A DNA stretch of 64,000 bases from Thalassolituus sp006212115 (GCF_040372045.1 NZ_BAABWH010000001.1), one strand, 5' to 3'. Positions 34,467 through 44,250 are shown, counted from the stretch's first letter. The notes: generated by a model not told the origin, from the sequence alone. A program made the numbers and translations.

Positions 34467-35795
34467 ATGATAGCGGATGTACGCGCACTGATTGTTGATG
34501 ATGAAAAGGACATACGAGCCTTGGTCAGCATGGCGCTGGAGCGAATCGATATCTGCTGTGAGCAAGCTGCGGACGTCGCCGAAGCCAAACAAATGCTCGA
34601 GACACAGGCCTATCATTTTTGTATCACGGATATGAAGTTGCCCGATGGTGACGGATTGCAGCTGATTCAGCACTGTAATCGCCGTTACCCCGATATGCCG
34701 ATCGCGATGATCACGGCATTTGGCAATCTTGAAATTGGTGTGAACGCTCTGAAGTCCGGCGCATTTGATGTGGTCGCCAAACCTCTCGATATACAACAGC
34801 TGCGCTCCATCGCAACCGCCGCGTTGCGCCTGTCTAAAGTCGAGGGCAATGTTCCCGAACAATGCATGCATCAGCTCGTCGGAGAGTCTGAGGTCATTCA
34901 GACACTCAGAGCAAACGTACGAAAAGTCAGCAGAACGCAAGCGCCAGTCATGATCTACGGCGAAACGGGAACAGGAAAAGAATGTATCGCCCGCGGTATC
35001 CATGCGGCCAGCTCACGCGCAGACGCTCCTTTTCTGGTAGTCGATTGCCAGGCGCTTGAACCTCAGGATGCACCGGCCAAACTCTTCGGTTATACCCAGT
35101 CTGACGGACAGGTTCATGACGGCTACGTTCACCAGGCTAACGGCGGCACCCTATTCCTGAATAACGTTGAATACCTGACCCCAGAAACTCAGGCTGGATT
35201 GCTACAACTGCTGACCGATCGTAAAGTGCGTGCACTTGATGCCCGGGATGAAAAAGATCTGGATATCCGCTTCATCAGTGCCACCAGCACCAACCTCCAA
35301 CACCGTTGCGATCGTGGCGAGTTCAGAAGCGATCTTCTCTTCCGCCTTAAGGTTGTGCAACTTGATGTTCCTCCCTTGCGTAGCCGGCCCGAGGACATTC
35401 CAGCACTTACAGAACAGCTCATTCAAAGCTACGCGCAGCAGTGGGAGATGCCGGTCGTATCGATCTCAGCCGATGCCCTCAAAAGCCTGCTACAACAGTC
35501 CTTACCCGGTAACATCCGTGAGCTCGATGCCATACTTCAACGTGCATTTACGCTAATGGAAGGTGAGGAAATACAACTGACCGATCTCAATTTTGAACCC
35601 CAGGCGCCCGAGCATGGTTATCACTCTCACAGTGAAGCCATGGGTGATCTGGAAGGCTACCTCGAAAAGCTGGAACGCGAAGCCATTGAAGAAGCTCTAC
35701 TGGCCACACGATGGAACAAGACCGCTGCCGCAGAGAAGCTGGGCATCAGCTTTCGTGCTCTGCGCTATCGATGCAAAAAGCTTGAGATTGATTAG
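34467..35795 (+). CDS. pilR: PilR-type response regulator with degenerate AAA+ domain
   Basis: The 442-residue protein has a receiver domain (phospho-acceptor Asp55 in CITDMKLPDGDG), an AAA+ domain with intact Walker A GETGTGKE (165-172), and a Fis-type HTH (WNKTAAAEKLGISFRALRYRCKKL). Two features needed by sigma-54 activators are missing: the GAFTGA loop (here YTQSDGQVHDGY, 209-220) and the Walker B acidic pair (GGTLFLNN at 226-233 instead of DE). It may therefore regulate pilus genes without sigma-54 remodelling. Position and partner support the PilR assignment. Confidence 0.9.
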   Translation: MIADVRALIVDDEKDIRALVSMALERIDICCEQAADVAEAKQMLETQAYHFCITDMKLPDGDGLQLIQHCNRRYPDMPIAMITAFGNLEIGVNALKSGAFDVVAKPLDIQQLRSIATAALRLSKVEGNVPEQCMHQLVGESEVIQTLRANVRKVSRTQAPVMIYGETGTGKECIARGIHAASSRADAPFLVVDCQALEPQDAPAKLFGYTQSDGQVHDGYVHQANGGTLFLNNVEYLTPETQAGLLQLLTDRKVRALDARDEKDLDIRFISATSTNLQHRCDRGEFRSDLLFRLKVVQLDVPPLRSRPEDIPALTEQLIQSYAQQWEMPVVSISADALKSLLQQSLPGNIRELDAILQRAFTLMEGEEIQLTDLNFEPQAPEHGYHSHSEAMGDLEGYLEKLEREAIEEALLATRWNKTAAAEKLGISFRALRYRCKKLEID

Positions 35796-35921
35796 ACAAT
35801 TCACGCCACCACTAACAATAAGCCCAAACAATCCATTCAATATACGAAATACGCCTGAATTATCTAAGAACTGGAGCTGGTATGGTTAACCCCCATCTTA
35901 AGAACTCTAGGTTATCCGCGG

Positions 35922-36500
35922 ATGAACCAACCATACCTAAACGGAATTAGAAAAAGCTCAGGTCTCACAATCATTGAGCTGATAGTAACGCTCGCCGTGG
36001 TAAGTGCCATATTGAGCGTAGGTATACCAACAATGTCGACGCTAATTGAGCGCAATCAGTTCAAAGCTGAAGCCTCCAAAGTCCACCGAGCCATTTCACT
36101 CACTCGGGCGAATGCAGTCTACCGTGGCGAGCCGGTGACGTTGTGCCCCTTGGAGAGCAACAAGCAATGTGGAGCGGACTGGGATAATCAACTAAGTGTC
36201 TTCTCAGATATCAATTCAAATGGTGTGCTTGATACAGAAGAAAGCATCCTGTACTCGCTACCAGCATTGCCGGAGGATAGCTCAGTGATCAGAACACATA
36301 GCCGAGACATTGCAATCACCTTTCGGCCCGATGGCTCTGCATTTGGGTATAACGGTACCGTCAGCGTCTGTTTCAAGGGCGACACCGAGCTTTCCTCGAC
36401 CGTCATAGTTTCGAGCGTTGGCCGCATTCGCTTGGGGCTCGATACTGATAAAGATGGACGAGCTGAGAACAGCGACGGAAGCATCGTCGACTGTACCTAG
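35922..36500 (+). CDS. fimU: Minor type IV pilin, GspH/FimT/FimU family
   Basis: The 192-residue prepilin has leader ending KSSG with LTIIELIVTLAVVSAILSVG, so cleavage after Gly gives a non-Phe first residue (Leu instead of methylated Phe) but keeps Glu5. The globular GspH domain has paired Cys and two Asp/Asn-rich loops (DINSNGVLDTEE and DTDKDGRAEN) that may bind calcium. It is the first gene of the minor-pilin cluster that primes pilus assembly. No clear sigma-54 promoter was seen in 35796-35921. Confidence 0.82.
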   Translation: MNQPYLNGIRKSSGLTIIELIVTLAVVSAILSVGIPTMSTLIERNQFKAEASKVHRAISLTRANAVYRGEPVTLCPLESNKQCGADWDNQLSVFSDINSNGVLDTEESILYSLPALPEDSSVIRTHSRDIAITFRPDGSAFGYNGTVSVCFKGDTELSSTVIVSSVGRIRLGLDTDKDGRAENSDGSIVDCT

Positions 36501-36650
36501 CATTCGCTGATAACACCAATCACGCCAGCAATGTCCACTTAAAGAGTCATAGTTACCGCTTATCTGAGCGAAGTCGGAACCAGCGCACGGTCAAATTACT
36601 ATTAAACGGTCAAAATAGACGTCTACAAGTAAATACATCATGGACTGGGC

Positions 36651-37136
36651 ATGGTAACAAAGACTATGAACTCAATGCCGAGAGGCTTCACTTTACTGGA
36701 ACTGATGGTGGCCCTTACGGTCATCGCGATCGTTGCTGCGATAGCCGTCCCATCTATGCAGGACATGATCCAGAATTCCAAGGCGGAGCGGATAACCGGC
36801 CTCTTCGAGCTGGACCTCCAATTCGCTCGTAGTCATGCCATATCCCGAGGTGAAGTTGTAAGAATATCGGCCCGCGATGGCGACATAGTAAATGGATGGC
36901 AGATCATTGCAGAGACCTCTGGTGATACTCTGCGACAGCGAGGCGGGCTGGATGACGGTGTAAGTATAACCAGCCGAAACGATCTGGATTCGGTTGCGTT
37001 CACTGCGATGGGACAAATTGAAAACGTCGACACCATCGCGATACGAATACAAGGATGTACTGGGATCGAAAACAGAGACTTTTCACTATTGAGCTCAGGA
37101 CAAATCGCAGTAACGGAGGTGGCATGCGCAAACTAA
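36651..37136 (+). CDS. fimT: Minor type IV pilin, FimT/FimU family
   Basis: The 161-residue prepilin has the classical class III signal RGFTLLELMVALTVIAIVAAIAVPS, cleaved after Gly by PilD, then a GspH-type domain ending with two Cys. It lies 150 bp after the first FimU-like gene, and that gap holds no gene. The pilV start lies inside its last codons. FimT versus FimU naming is by order only. An in-frame ATG at 36666 is an alternative start. Confidence 0.82.
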   Translation: MVTKTMNSMPRGFTLLELMVALTVIAIVAAIAVPSMQDMIQNSKAERITGLFELDLQFARSHAISRGEVVRISARDGDIVNGWQIIAETSGDTLRQRGGLDDGVSITSRNDLDSVAFTAMGQIENVDTIAIRIQGCTGIENRDFSLLSSGQIAVTEVACAN

Positions 37137-37735
37137 AGAAAGAAGCAGGTATTGGTCTGATTGAGGTGCTAGTCACCATAGTCATCACTACCATTGGGCT
37201 TTTAGGGTTGAGCGCCCTGCAAATGCAATCTATTCGATCTGTCTCAGATACCGGAAATCGTGGTCATGCCGTATGGATTGCCAACGACCTCATAAACCGT
37301 ATCAGCGCAAACGAAATAGCATTAGCGAATTACGTCACCAATGACGAGCTTGGCTGTAACGCTATTCCCGGCGATCTGAAAATATGCGCATCGCATTTCA
37401 GTGCCGGCGCCCAGCTTGCGCCCGAGGCTGATTGCACCAACGCAGACCTCGCTTTATTCGATCAATACGACGCCCTTTGCGGAATCAACGCAATTACCGG
37501 AGAAGACGCCTTTAGTAGCTCTGCTTCCTTCATTAACACTCCAGGGCTAGAGATAAACGATATAGGCGATGGTGATTATCAAATAATTATCTCTTGGAAC
37601 TCCAAAAGTGCCGGCACATCCATCAAGCCTGGTGCAAATGGAGAGCCGGATGAAGAACAACAAGTATTTTATCTCGAGAGCGGTGAGCTGGCAGATAATC
37701 CACGTGAATTCTACACAGTGACGTTCAGACCATGA
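37124..37735 (+). CDS. pilV: Type IV pilus minor pilin PilV
   Basis: The 203-residue protein has prepilin signal KEAGIGLIEVLVTIVITTIGLLGLSALQ, the I-G-L-I-E-V-L form typical of PilV, then a Cys-containing soluble domain with LCGINAITGEDA and the end PREFYTVTFRP. It forms the tip complex with FimU, PilW and PilX. ATG 37124 follows GGAGG at 37115-37119. It overlaps fimT by 13 bp and pilW by 4 bp. Confidence 0.9.
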   Translation: MRKLKKEAGIGLIEVLVTIVITTIGLLGLSALQMQSIRSVSDTGNRGHAVWIANDLINRISANEIALANYVTNDELGCNAIPGDLKICASHFSAGAQLAPEADCTNADLALFDQYDALCGINAITGEDAFSSSASFINTPGLEINDIGDGDYQIIISWNSKSAGTSIKPGANGEPDEEQQVFYLESGELADNPREFYTVTFRP

Positions 37736-38556
37736 AAACTATGCTACGACATCAAAGCGGCCTTACGTTAGTAGAGCTGATGATCTCTATGACGCTAAGC
37801 CTGATTCTTATCTTTGCGGTAGGCAGCATACTTGTGACAAGTAACCAAACCGCATCTGTGGCAGATACGTTAGCAGATTCGCAAGAAGCAGGACGATTTG
37901 CCGTAGACTACATGAACAGGCAGCTTCTTCGTACGGGTTATAGCCCAGAAGGTGAAGAGTTTGCGCCGTTTGCTGGTCTATGTGCCGCTCCGGGAGACGT
38001 TATCTGCATCGATGAGGCGCCTGACGGCACGGGTGACAGGCTTGCAGTCCGTCGCTTGGCTGAACCTGGAGAAAGCAATGCTGTGACATGTTACGGCAGT
38101 GCACTACTCGATGCCGAACCCCCCGCAGGTTCTGCCATTGTTGAGGACGTTGTTGTGACAGACGTTTACTGGGTAGCAATAGATAACAACGGTTTAAGTA
38201 GTCTGCGCTGCCAATCTTTCGATGAGAACGGTACTGTCCGGGCCAACGCCGGAGACAGTTTTGGAGACTCGCAGGCCCTTGCAGCTGGTGTATTATCGAT
38301 ACACGTTTTATATGGTCAGAGCGACGTGGCGCCGATCGGTGGAGTTAACAGTGTGAACAGATACCTGAATGCCGATCAAGTAACCGACTGGGACAACGTA
38401 TATGCAATGCGAATCGGTTTTCTCACCCAAGCGCTAACAAACACAGATGGCCAGGCATGGGAACAAGACTATCTGATTCTGGATTCGACTATATATCAAT
38501 TTGATGATCAGACAGCACGACAGGTGTTTACGACAACCGTCACGCTACTGAACTGA
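37732..38556 (+). CDS. pilW: Type IV pilus minor pilin PilW
   Basis: The 274-residue protein has prepilin signal QSGLTLVELMISMTLSLILIFAVGS followed by VADTLADSQEAGRFAVDYMNRQLLRTGY, a hallmark of PilW, and a Cys-containing beta-rich domain. It is part of the pilus initiation/tip complex. The start overlaps the pilV stop by 4 bp, and pilX follows after 15 bp. Confidence 0.9.
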   Translation: MKTMLRHQSGLTLVELMISMTLSLILIFAVGSILVTSNQTASVADTLADSQEAGRFAVDYMNRQLLRTGYSPEGEEFAPFAGLCAAPGDVICIDEAPDGTGDRLAVRRLAEPGESNAVTCYGSALLDAEPPAGSAIVEDVVVTDVYWVAIDNNGLSSLRCQSFDENGTVRANAGDSFGDSQALAAGVLSIHVLYGQSDVAPIGGVNSVNRYLNADQVTDWDNVYAMRIGFLTQALTNTDGQAWEQDYLILDSTIYQFDDQTARQVFTTTVTLLN

Positions 38557-38571
38557 GTATGAGGCTAAGTT

Positions 38572-39066
38572 ATGAGATTATCGCACCAACAAGGTAGTGC
38601 ATTGATCGTCAGTTTGATCATGCTTACGTCAGTCACTTTTCTGGCGATATTGAGCTTGCAGAGCTCAACTACACAAATAAAAATTGTTAATAACCTTCAG
38701 ATCAAAGAAGACGTTTTCCACACAACTAAACGTGAGCTCAGAAAACAGTACGACGGTTATCTTGACGATATAAATAAAGCAGACGAACTAACCGAAGCTT
38801 TTCAGAACTCTGCGGTCGGTGAGGTCAACCAACTGCTGCCCGAAATCAGTTTAACTGAAGCTAATGTCAGTGCTGTAGCCAGTGCCGTCGAATCTCTGCA
38901 AGCTACACCTGTGAATCTAAACTTTAGTTTCGCAAAAAATAGCAGTGTTGGTGCTCTGGCAACAATGAAATTCGAGCTGACATCTGATGTGCAGGACACA
39001 ACTGCAAAATTCAGATCGAGCCAACGGTTAGGGTTTAACTACTACATACCAACCTCAAGCAGATAA
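38572..39066 (+). CDS. pilX: Type IV pilus minor pilin PilX
   Basis: The 164-residue protein has QQGSALIVSLIMLTSVTFLAILSLQSS, a prepilin helix without Glu5, as is usual for PilX and for GspK-like tip pilins. The soluble part is short and mostly helical. It sits between pilW and pilY1 with 11-15 bp gaps. Confidence 0.87.
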   Translation: MRLSHQQGSALIVSLIMLTSVTFLAILSLQSSTTQIKIVNNLQIKEDVFHTTKRELRKQYDGYLDDINKADELTEAFQNSAVGEVNQLLPEISLTEANVSAVASAVESLQATPVNLNFSFAKNSSVGALATMKFELTSDVQDTTAKFRSSQRLGFNYYIPTSSR

Positions 39067-39077
39067 GGAGCAATGCA

Positions 39078-42000
39078 ATGAGATATATTAAAAGTTCAAG
39101 TTTGTTATTGGCAGCTGCTCTGATGTCTGGATCAGTTTATTCTGACGATACAGAGATTTTCACTGGTGGCGGAACTGGTGGTAATACCAACTTGCTGTTT
39201 TTGATCGACACATCCCGCAGTATGACAGCACTCGCAAATGAGGACGAGGAAGCAGCGTCAAGACCTCCTTACTCTAGCGACATTATCTACGACGATTCAC
39301 GATATGGATTTCATCCAGATGCTTACTACGTGTATGACCTACCAGAAAATTGGGATCTGGGTGACCTCAGCCAGTCACAAGTTAATGAACTTCTAAGCCA
39401 CGAAATCAACTATGACGTCATTAATTGCTCGGACTTACCTCGAATACAATCTGCTCTGAATGAGTACGGCACTACGACAGGCGCGTTTGCATTCTTCTCG
39501 CCAGACAACGGTTGGGGGACGGGAGAGACGACAACAGATTCGAATACCATTCTCCAATGCCGAGAGGATGCCGGAGAGTATTCTTATCAAGGTATCACCT
39601 ACCAGAATATGGTCAACGCTAGAGGCTATGATGAACTAGGCTCTCCATACACAAATGACAACACAGTCGAAGACCAGGATTGTGAACTCGTTTATAAGTA
39701 TCTCGGAAATATTAATGGTTGGGGTATCTTTAATCCAAATAACTATGGGTATGTTGAAGAATGTAGCACCTACAACGTAAGCATCGCTTACAACTGGACC
39801 AACGATGCGTATAACACTGTTCTGAGCGGCAACTACTTGAACTATCGGGTCGCACCTTATGATGGAGAAACAGTTGAAGAGTTAATGCGTATTCAGGTTG
39901 TACAGAAGGCGGCCAAAGAAGTACTTGCTTCAACATCTCTGACTCAACTTAATATAGCGATTATGTCATTCAGTTCGAATGGTGACGGCGGTATGGTTCG
40001 TCTACCAGCCTCGACTCTGTCCGACAATATCGACACCATAAATTCAACAATTGACTCTTTAGTCGCTTACGGTGGAACACCAATTGAAGAGTCACTCTAC
40101 GAAGCTTATCGCTACATGTCGGGTCAATCGCCCTGGCATGGATCGAAATCCACCACTGGTAAATATATTGCAGACCTGGATTTCACTGATGATGATTATC
40201 GAGAAAACTGGACCAACGGCCTGACACTCTTAAAGTCAGATACTGCATATTCTGATGGAGACTCAAGCCAGAAGAGTATTGAAAGCTCTATATCCAATGG
40301 CAAGTATATAGCGCCGGCATTCAATGGCTGCGAGCCAAATAGTAAAATTGTACTGTTTAGTGACGGCGCCCCATCCGGTGATAGTCAAGAGTCTGAAATC
40401 GAGAACCTTGTTCGTAATGTTGTAATTCCTGCCGATAAGAGCGACTTCGTTACACGTGATTGTAACAGTAGTAAAACGGATGAGGTGTGGATTAACGGCA
40501 AGAAGGAAAATATTCCACGCGACGGCCTCTGTGCAGAAGAACTTGCATTTTATATGGCAAATACTGATCACCGGCCGGATATTCCGGGCACCCAAACTAT
40601 CGCAGTTGACACTATGGGAGGCTTCTTAGGTGCTGATGAAGGCCTTCAGACATACCTTGAAAATATTGCCGACGCCGGCAACGGCAAGTTCTATCCAGTC
40701 GATGATTATCAATCCATGGTGGATAATTTCAGAAATGCGATCACGGAAATTCTTGAAAAACCGTCGACATTTACCTCTCCTGCTATTGCAGTGAGCTCTT
40801 ACAACAGTCTCGAGCTAAGTGATGAGCTATATTACGCCGTATTTGAGCCTACGGAGAACGGAGCCTGGAAAGGCAATCTGAAACGATATCGTATCGCTTC
40901 TGACGGCGTGGTTGACGCTGACGGAAAATTAGCCGTAGATCCAGCATCTGGTTATTTCTTAGATACTGCAAAAAGTCTCTGGAGTGAAAAGGCCGATGGG
41001 GCCGTCGTTACGGATGGGGGGGCGGCTTCTCGCTTGGGAGATCAGGCTCGCAACATCTACATATTAGAGAACGGTAAACTTAAGACGGCGGATGTCGCTC
41101 TTAACTCCATTACTGACGAAGCACTCGGTCTGGATGTATTCAATGGACTTGGTGATATCGTCGATATCACGTCAGGATTAACGTACAAAGCAAGACTGAT
41201 CAATTGGATTTCAGGCCTGAATGACGACGGCTCACCTAGACTAGAAATCGAGGATCCCATACACAGCCGCCCTATTGTTGTGAACTATAGCGAAGAGCAA
41301 AGAATTGTCTTCGTCGGTACCAATAGCGGTTATTTACATGCATTTGATACCAATACCGGGCGCGAAGTATTTTCAATGATACCCGAGGAGTTACTGGGTA
41401 ACCCTCACTTCTACAAATCACCGGACTATGCTGCAAACGATAACAAAGTATATGGTATCGACGGTCCAGTAACTTACTGGCACGACGATAAAAACCTTGA
41501 TGGCTCCGTGGATACTGGAGAATCAGTCTATCTCTATTTCGGCTTGCGTCGCGGTGGCCACAGCTATTACGCACTGGATGTGACCAATCCGGAATCACCA
41601 TCTTTACTTTGGCAGAAACATGGACCCTATCAGGTCGCTTATCACAACAAAAATATCCCAGAAGTAAGTAGTGGATATGAGCGACTTGGACAGACTTGGT
41701 CTGCTCTCAAGCCTGCACTAATAAAATGGAAAGGGCAGTCTAAAGTAGTACTGATTGCTGGTGGTGGGTATGACCCCGCCGAAGATGGCTCTTCTCTTTC
41801 AGGACCCGCTTCCAGATTTGCGAACAACGTAGGTAATACGGTTTATATAATTGACGCGGAGACAGGGGACGTTTTATGGGATGCATATTCTGACCTACCC
41901 TCAATCCAGTCGGAAATGACCAATGCAATTCCGAGCGATATCGCGCCAGTTGATCGTAATTCCGACGGTTTTGTTGACCTGCTTTATGCATCTGATGTCG

Positions 42001-42803
42001 GTGGGCGCGTCTGGAGATTTGATCTCGATCAGAATGACGCTAGTCTTACAACCGGTGGCGTGATTGCGGATCTGAACGATAGTGCTGCGTCAGGTATCAC
42101 AGCTAATCGTCGATTCTTTAATCGGCCAGATGTTGCATACATTACAGATACTGCGAACCCGTTTTTGCTGGTTAGTATAGGCTCTGGATATCGGGCGCAT
42201 CCTTTGAGTGTTGAAACTTCGGATAGCATCTTCCTCATAAAAGATCAGCACAAACTGGCGTTCCCTGAAAGCTACGAAACGATTACCAAAGAAGATCTTG
42301 TAGACTGGCGCTCTGCTGATTCAGTGTATGTCGATCCAGAAACCGGCTATTCGGACTATCACGTTAAATCGCCATTTGGCTGGTATCTCGATCTTAAAGG
42401 CTCTGGTGAAAAAATCCTGGCTCCTACTCTTACGTTAGATGGGGTGGTGACCGCTAACTCGTTTGCGCCGACCAGTGATCTGGACTTAGCAGGTTGTACG
42501 GGTAACCTCGGTCGCTCTGGCACATATCGCTTATTTATTAACCCAGAGATGTACGCCCGACTACAATGTCAGGATGGCGGAGACAGCTGTAAACCAGATA
42601 TTCCCGGAGAAGACCCCGAGGTAAGGGATGAGATAGATCGATTGAAGCCTCCCCCGACTATCGTGTTACCACCCTGTGAAGGTGAAGAATGTGATATCGA
42701 ATGTAAGGACTATCAGGTAGATATATTATCCGGAACGACCCTATCTGCGGGTGGGTTAGACCGCTGCTCCCTTTTCGAGACAAACTATTGGGAAGAAGAG
42801 TAA
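39078..42803 (+). CDS. pilY1: Type IV pilus tip adhesin PilY1
   Basis: The 1241-residue exported protein has a signal peptide (LLLAAALMSGSVYS-DD), a von Willebrand A-like N-terminal part with MIDAS DTSRSM near residue 40 and IVLFSDGAPSGDS near 430, and a C-terminal PilC/PilY1 beta-propeller. Asp-rich calcium-loop candidates are DDKNLDGSVDTGE (803-815) and DRNSDGFVD (about 959-967). PilY1 caps the pilus, regulates retraction and mediates surface sensing. The extreme C-terminus is Cys-rich. It is slightly longer than the P. aeruginosa protein (about 1160). pilE starts on its stop codon (TAATG). Confidence 0.94.
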   Translation: MRYIKSSSLLLAAALMSGSVYSDDTEIFTGGGTGGNTNLLFLIDTSRSMTALANEDEEAASRPPYSSDIIYDDSRYGFHPDAYYVYDLPENWDLGDLSQSQVNELLSHEINYDVINCSDLPRIQSALNEYGTTTGAFAFFSPDNGWGTGETTTDSNTILQCREDAGEYSYQGITYQNMVNARGYDELGSPYTNDNTVEDQDCELVYKYLGNINGWGIFNPNNYGYVEECSTYNVSIAYNWTNDAYNTVLSGNYLNYRVAPYDGETVEELMRIQVVQKAAKEVLASTSLTQLNIAIMSFSSNGDGGMVRLPASTLSDNIDTINSTIDSLVAYGGTPIEESLYEAYRYMSGQSPWHGSKSTTGKYIADLDFTDDDYRENWTNGLTLLKSDTAYSDGDSSQKSIESSISNGKYIAPAFNGCEPNSKIVLFSDGAPSGDSQESEIENLVRNVVIPADKSDFVTRDCNSSKTDEVWINGKKENIPRDGLCAEELAFYMANTDHRPDIPGTQTIAVDTMGGFLGADEGLQTYLENIADAGNGKFYPVDDYQSMVDNFRNAITEILEKPSTFTSPAIAVSSYNSLELSDELYYAVFEPTENGAWKGNLKRYRIASDGVVDADGKLAVDPASGYFLDTAKSLWSEKADGAVVTDGGAASRLGDQARNIYILENGKLKTADVALNSITDEALGLDVFNGLGDIVDITSGLTYKARLINWISGLNDDGSPRLEIEDPIHSRPIVVNYSEEQRIVFVGTNSGYLHAFDTNTGREVFSMIPEELLGNPHFYKSPDYAANDNKVYGIDGPVTYWHDDKNLDGSVDTGESVYLYFGLRRGGHSYYALDVTNPESPSLLWQKHGPYQVAYHNKNIPEVSSGYERLGQTWSALKPALIKWKGQSKVVLIAGGGYDPAEDGSSLSGPASRFANNVGNTVYIIDAETGDVLWDAYSDLPSIQSEMTNAIPSDIAPVDRNSDGFVDLLYASDVGGRVWRFDLDQNDASLTTGGVIADLNDSAASGITANRRFFNRPDVAYITDTANPFLLVSIGSGYRAHPLSVETSDSIFLIKDQHKLAFPESYETITKEDLVDWRSADSVYVDPETGYSDYHVKSPFGWYLDLKGSGEKILAPTLTLDGVVTANSFAPTSDLDLAGCTGNLGRSGTYRLFINPEMYARLQCQDGGDSCKPDIPGEDPEVRDEIDRLKPPPTIVLPPCEGEECDIECKDYQVDILSGTTLSAGGLDRCSLFETNYWEEE

Positions 42804-43228
42804 TGAATTCTGACTATCTGAAAGGCTTCTCTGTGCTAGAGCTAATAGTGGTACTGGCAATCGTTGGGATACTCGCATCCGTCGCGTATCCCTCGTATCA
42901 GGATAGTGTGCGTAAAGCCAATCGCTCTGACGCTATCGCGGAGCTGCAGGGCATACTTGCAGCCCAGGAGCGATATTTCCTCGCAAACCGTAAGTACGCC
43001 ATCGCATTGTCGAGCTTGGGCTTTGACGCTGACCCGCATCCTATCGATAACTACAACATCACAGCAGGTGACTGTGATGAGCCCAATAATGATGAAACAC
43101 TTTGCGTTAAATTAACTGCAGCTGCGGCAACAAAAAGTCAAAAGAAAGACGGCGATATCGTGATGAACAGTATCGGACGTTCAGAACTGGTAGAAGCAGG
43201 AACCAACACTGTCAAAAAACAGCTCTGA
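42803..43228 (+). CDS. pilE: Type IV minor pilin PilE
   Basis: The 141-residue protein has KGFSVLELIVVLAIVGILASVAYPSYQ, a canonical prepilin helix with Glu5, then QERYFLANRKYAIALSSLGF and two Cys in the D-loop region. It is the last gene of the minor-pilin operon, translationally coupled to pilY1 by TAATG and followed by a terminator. The frame is open 15 bp upstream, but the coupled ATG fits family length. Confidence 0.9.
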   Translation: MNSDYLKGFSVLELIVVLAIVGILASVAYPSYQDSVRKANRSDAIAELQGILAAQERYFLANRKYAIALSSLGFDADPHPIDNYNITAGDCDEPNNDETLCVKLTAAAATKSQKKDGDIVMNSIGRSELVEAGTNTVKKQL

Positions 43229-43257
43229 TTCAATTTGAATCATCAAACTGTAGCCAC

Positions 43258-43289
43258 AAAAAACCCGGCAATTGCCGGGTTATTTTTTC
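43258..43289. terminator. Bidirectional terminator between pilE and ispH
   Basis: AACCCGGCAATTGCCGGGTT forms a perfect 10-bp palindrome flanked by A-run and T-run. It ends the pil operon and the opposing ispH operon. Confidence 0.9.
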
Positions 43290-43305
43290 ACTGAACAAAG
43301 ACAAG

Positions 43306-44250
43306 TCACACGCGTTTCATTCGCAATTCTTTAGGCAGCGAGAAAACAACGTTTTCTTCCCTACCCTGCAACTCTTCTGGTTCATCGCCACCCAATGACA
43401 CCAGCTTATCAACGACTTCACGAACAAGAATATCGGGTGCTGAAGCACCTGCGGTAATACCAACCGCTTTTACACCGTCTAGCCACTCGGCCTCTATTTC
43501 AGATGCGTTATCGATAAGATGCGCTTTAGCCCCCATTCGTTCGCCCAACTCACGTAAACGATTTGAGTTACTGCTATTCGGTGAGCCAACCACCAACATC
43601 ACTTCACATTCCGAGGCCAGTGTCTTCACTGCATCCTGTCGATTTTGTGTGGCGTAGCAGATGTCATCCTTACGTGGGCCGGTAATCTCAGGAAATTTAC
43701 GACGTAACGCATCAATCACGACCGAAGTGTCGTCCATTGAAAGGGTAGTTTGAGTAACAAAAGACAAGGCAGATGGGTTCTGTACCTCCAGCGCAAGAAC
43801 GTCTTCTTCATCTTCAACAAGATAAATATTACCGCCTTTGCTGTAGTCGTATTGGCCCATTGTGCCTTCGACTTCTGGGTGGCCCTTATGGCCGATCAAA
43901 ATGCACTCTCTACCCTGCGCACTGTAGCGAGTCACTTCTAAGTGTACTTTCGTCACCAAAGGACAGGTCGCATCAAATACTTTTAATCCACGATCGGCGG
44001 CGTTCTTGCGTACCGCCTGTGACACGCCGTGAGCAGAGAAAATAACGATATTGTCGTCAGGCACTTCGTCCAGTTCATCGACAAAGATAGCCCCCCGCTC
44101 GCGCAAATCGTTTACCACAAACTTGTTGTGCACCACTTCGTGGCGAACGTAGATGGGTGGCTCAAACAATTCCAGAGCGCGATTGACGATATCAATGGCA
44201 CGGTCGACGCCCGCGCAGAACCCTCTTGGGTTCGCCAGCTTAATCTGCAT
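43306..44250 (-). CDS. ispH: 4-hydroxy-3-methylbut-2-enyl diphosphate reductase IspH (LytB)
   Basis: The 314-residue Fe-S enzyme begins MQIKLANPRGFCAGVDRAI. Cluster cysteines are Cys12, Cys in FDATCPLVTKVH near 96 and Cys in DDICYATQNRQDAV near 195. Active-site Glu is in EVEGTMGQ and His in YVRHEVVHNKFVV. It makes IPP and DMAPP, the final step of the MEP isoprenoid pathway. The start at 44250 fits the family; the gene overlaps fkpB by 11 bp. Confidence 0.96.
   Translation of the reverse strand: MQIKLANPRGFCAGVDRAIDIVNRALELFEPPIYVRHEVVHNKFVVNDLRERGAIFVDELDEVPDDNIVIFSAHGVSQAVRKNAADRGLKVFDATCPLVTKVHLEVTRYSAQGRECILIGHKGHPEVEGTMGQYDYSKGGNIYLVEDEEDVLALEVQNPSALSFVTQTTLSMDDTSVVIDALRRKFPEITGPRKDDICYATQNRQDAVKTLASECEVMLVVGSPNSSNSNRLRELGERMGAKAHLIDNASEIEAEWLDGVKAVGITAGASAPDILVREVVDKLVSLGGDEPEELQGREENVVFSLPKELRMKRV

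Noticed and set aside
36501..36650. Gap between the two FimU/FimT-like pilin genes, considered for a small gene or sigma-54 promoter
   Set aside because: No convincing frame with a ribosome site and no TGGCAC-N5-TTGC match was seen.
42788..42802. Earlier start for pilE inside the pilY1 tail
   Set aside because: The extra five residues lie in the pilY1 reading region, and the TAATG junction gives the family-length leader.
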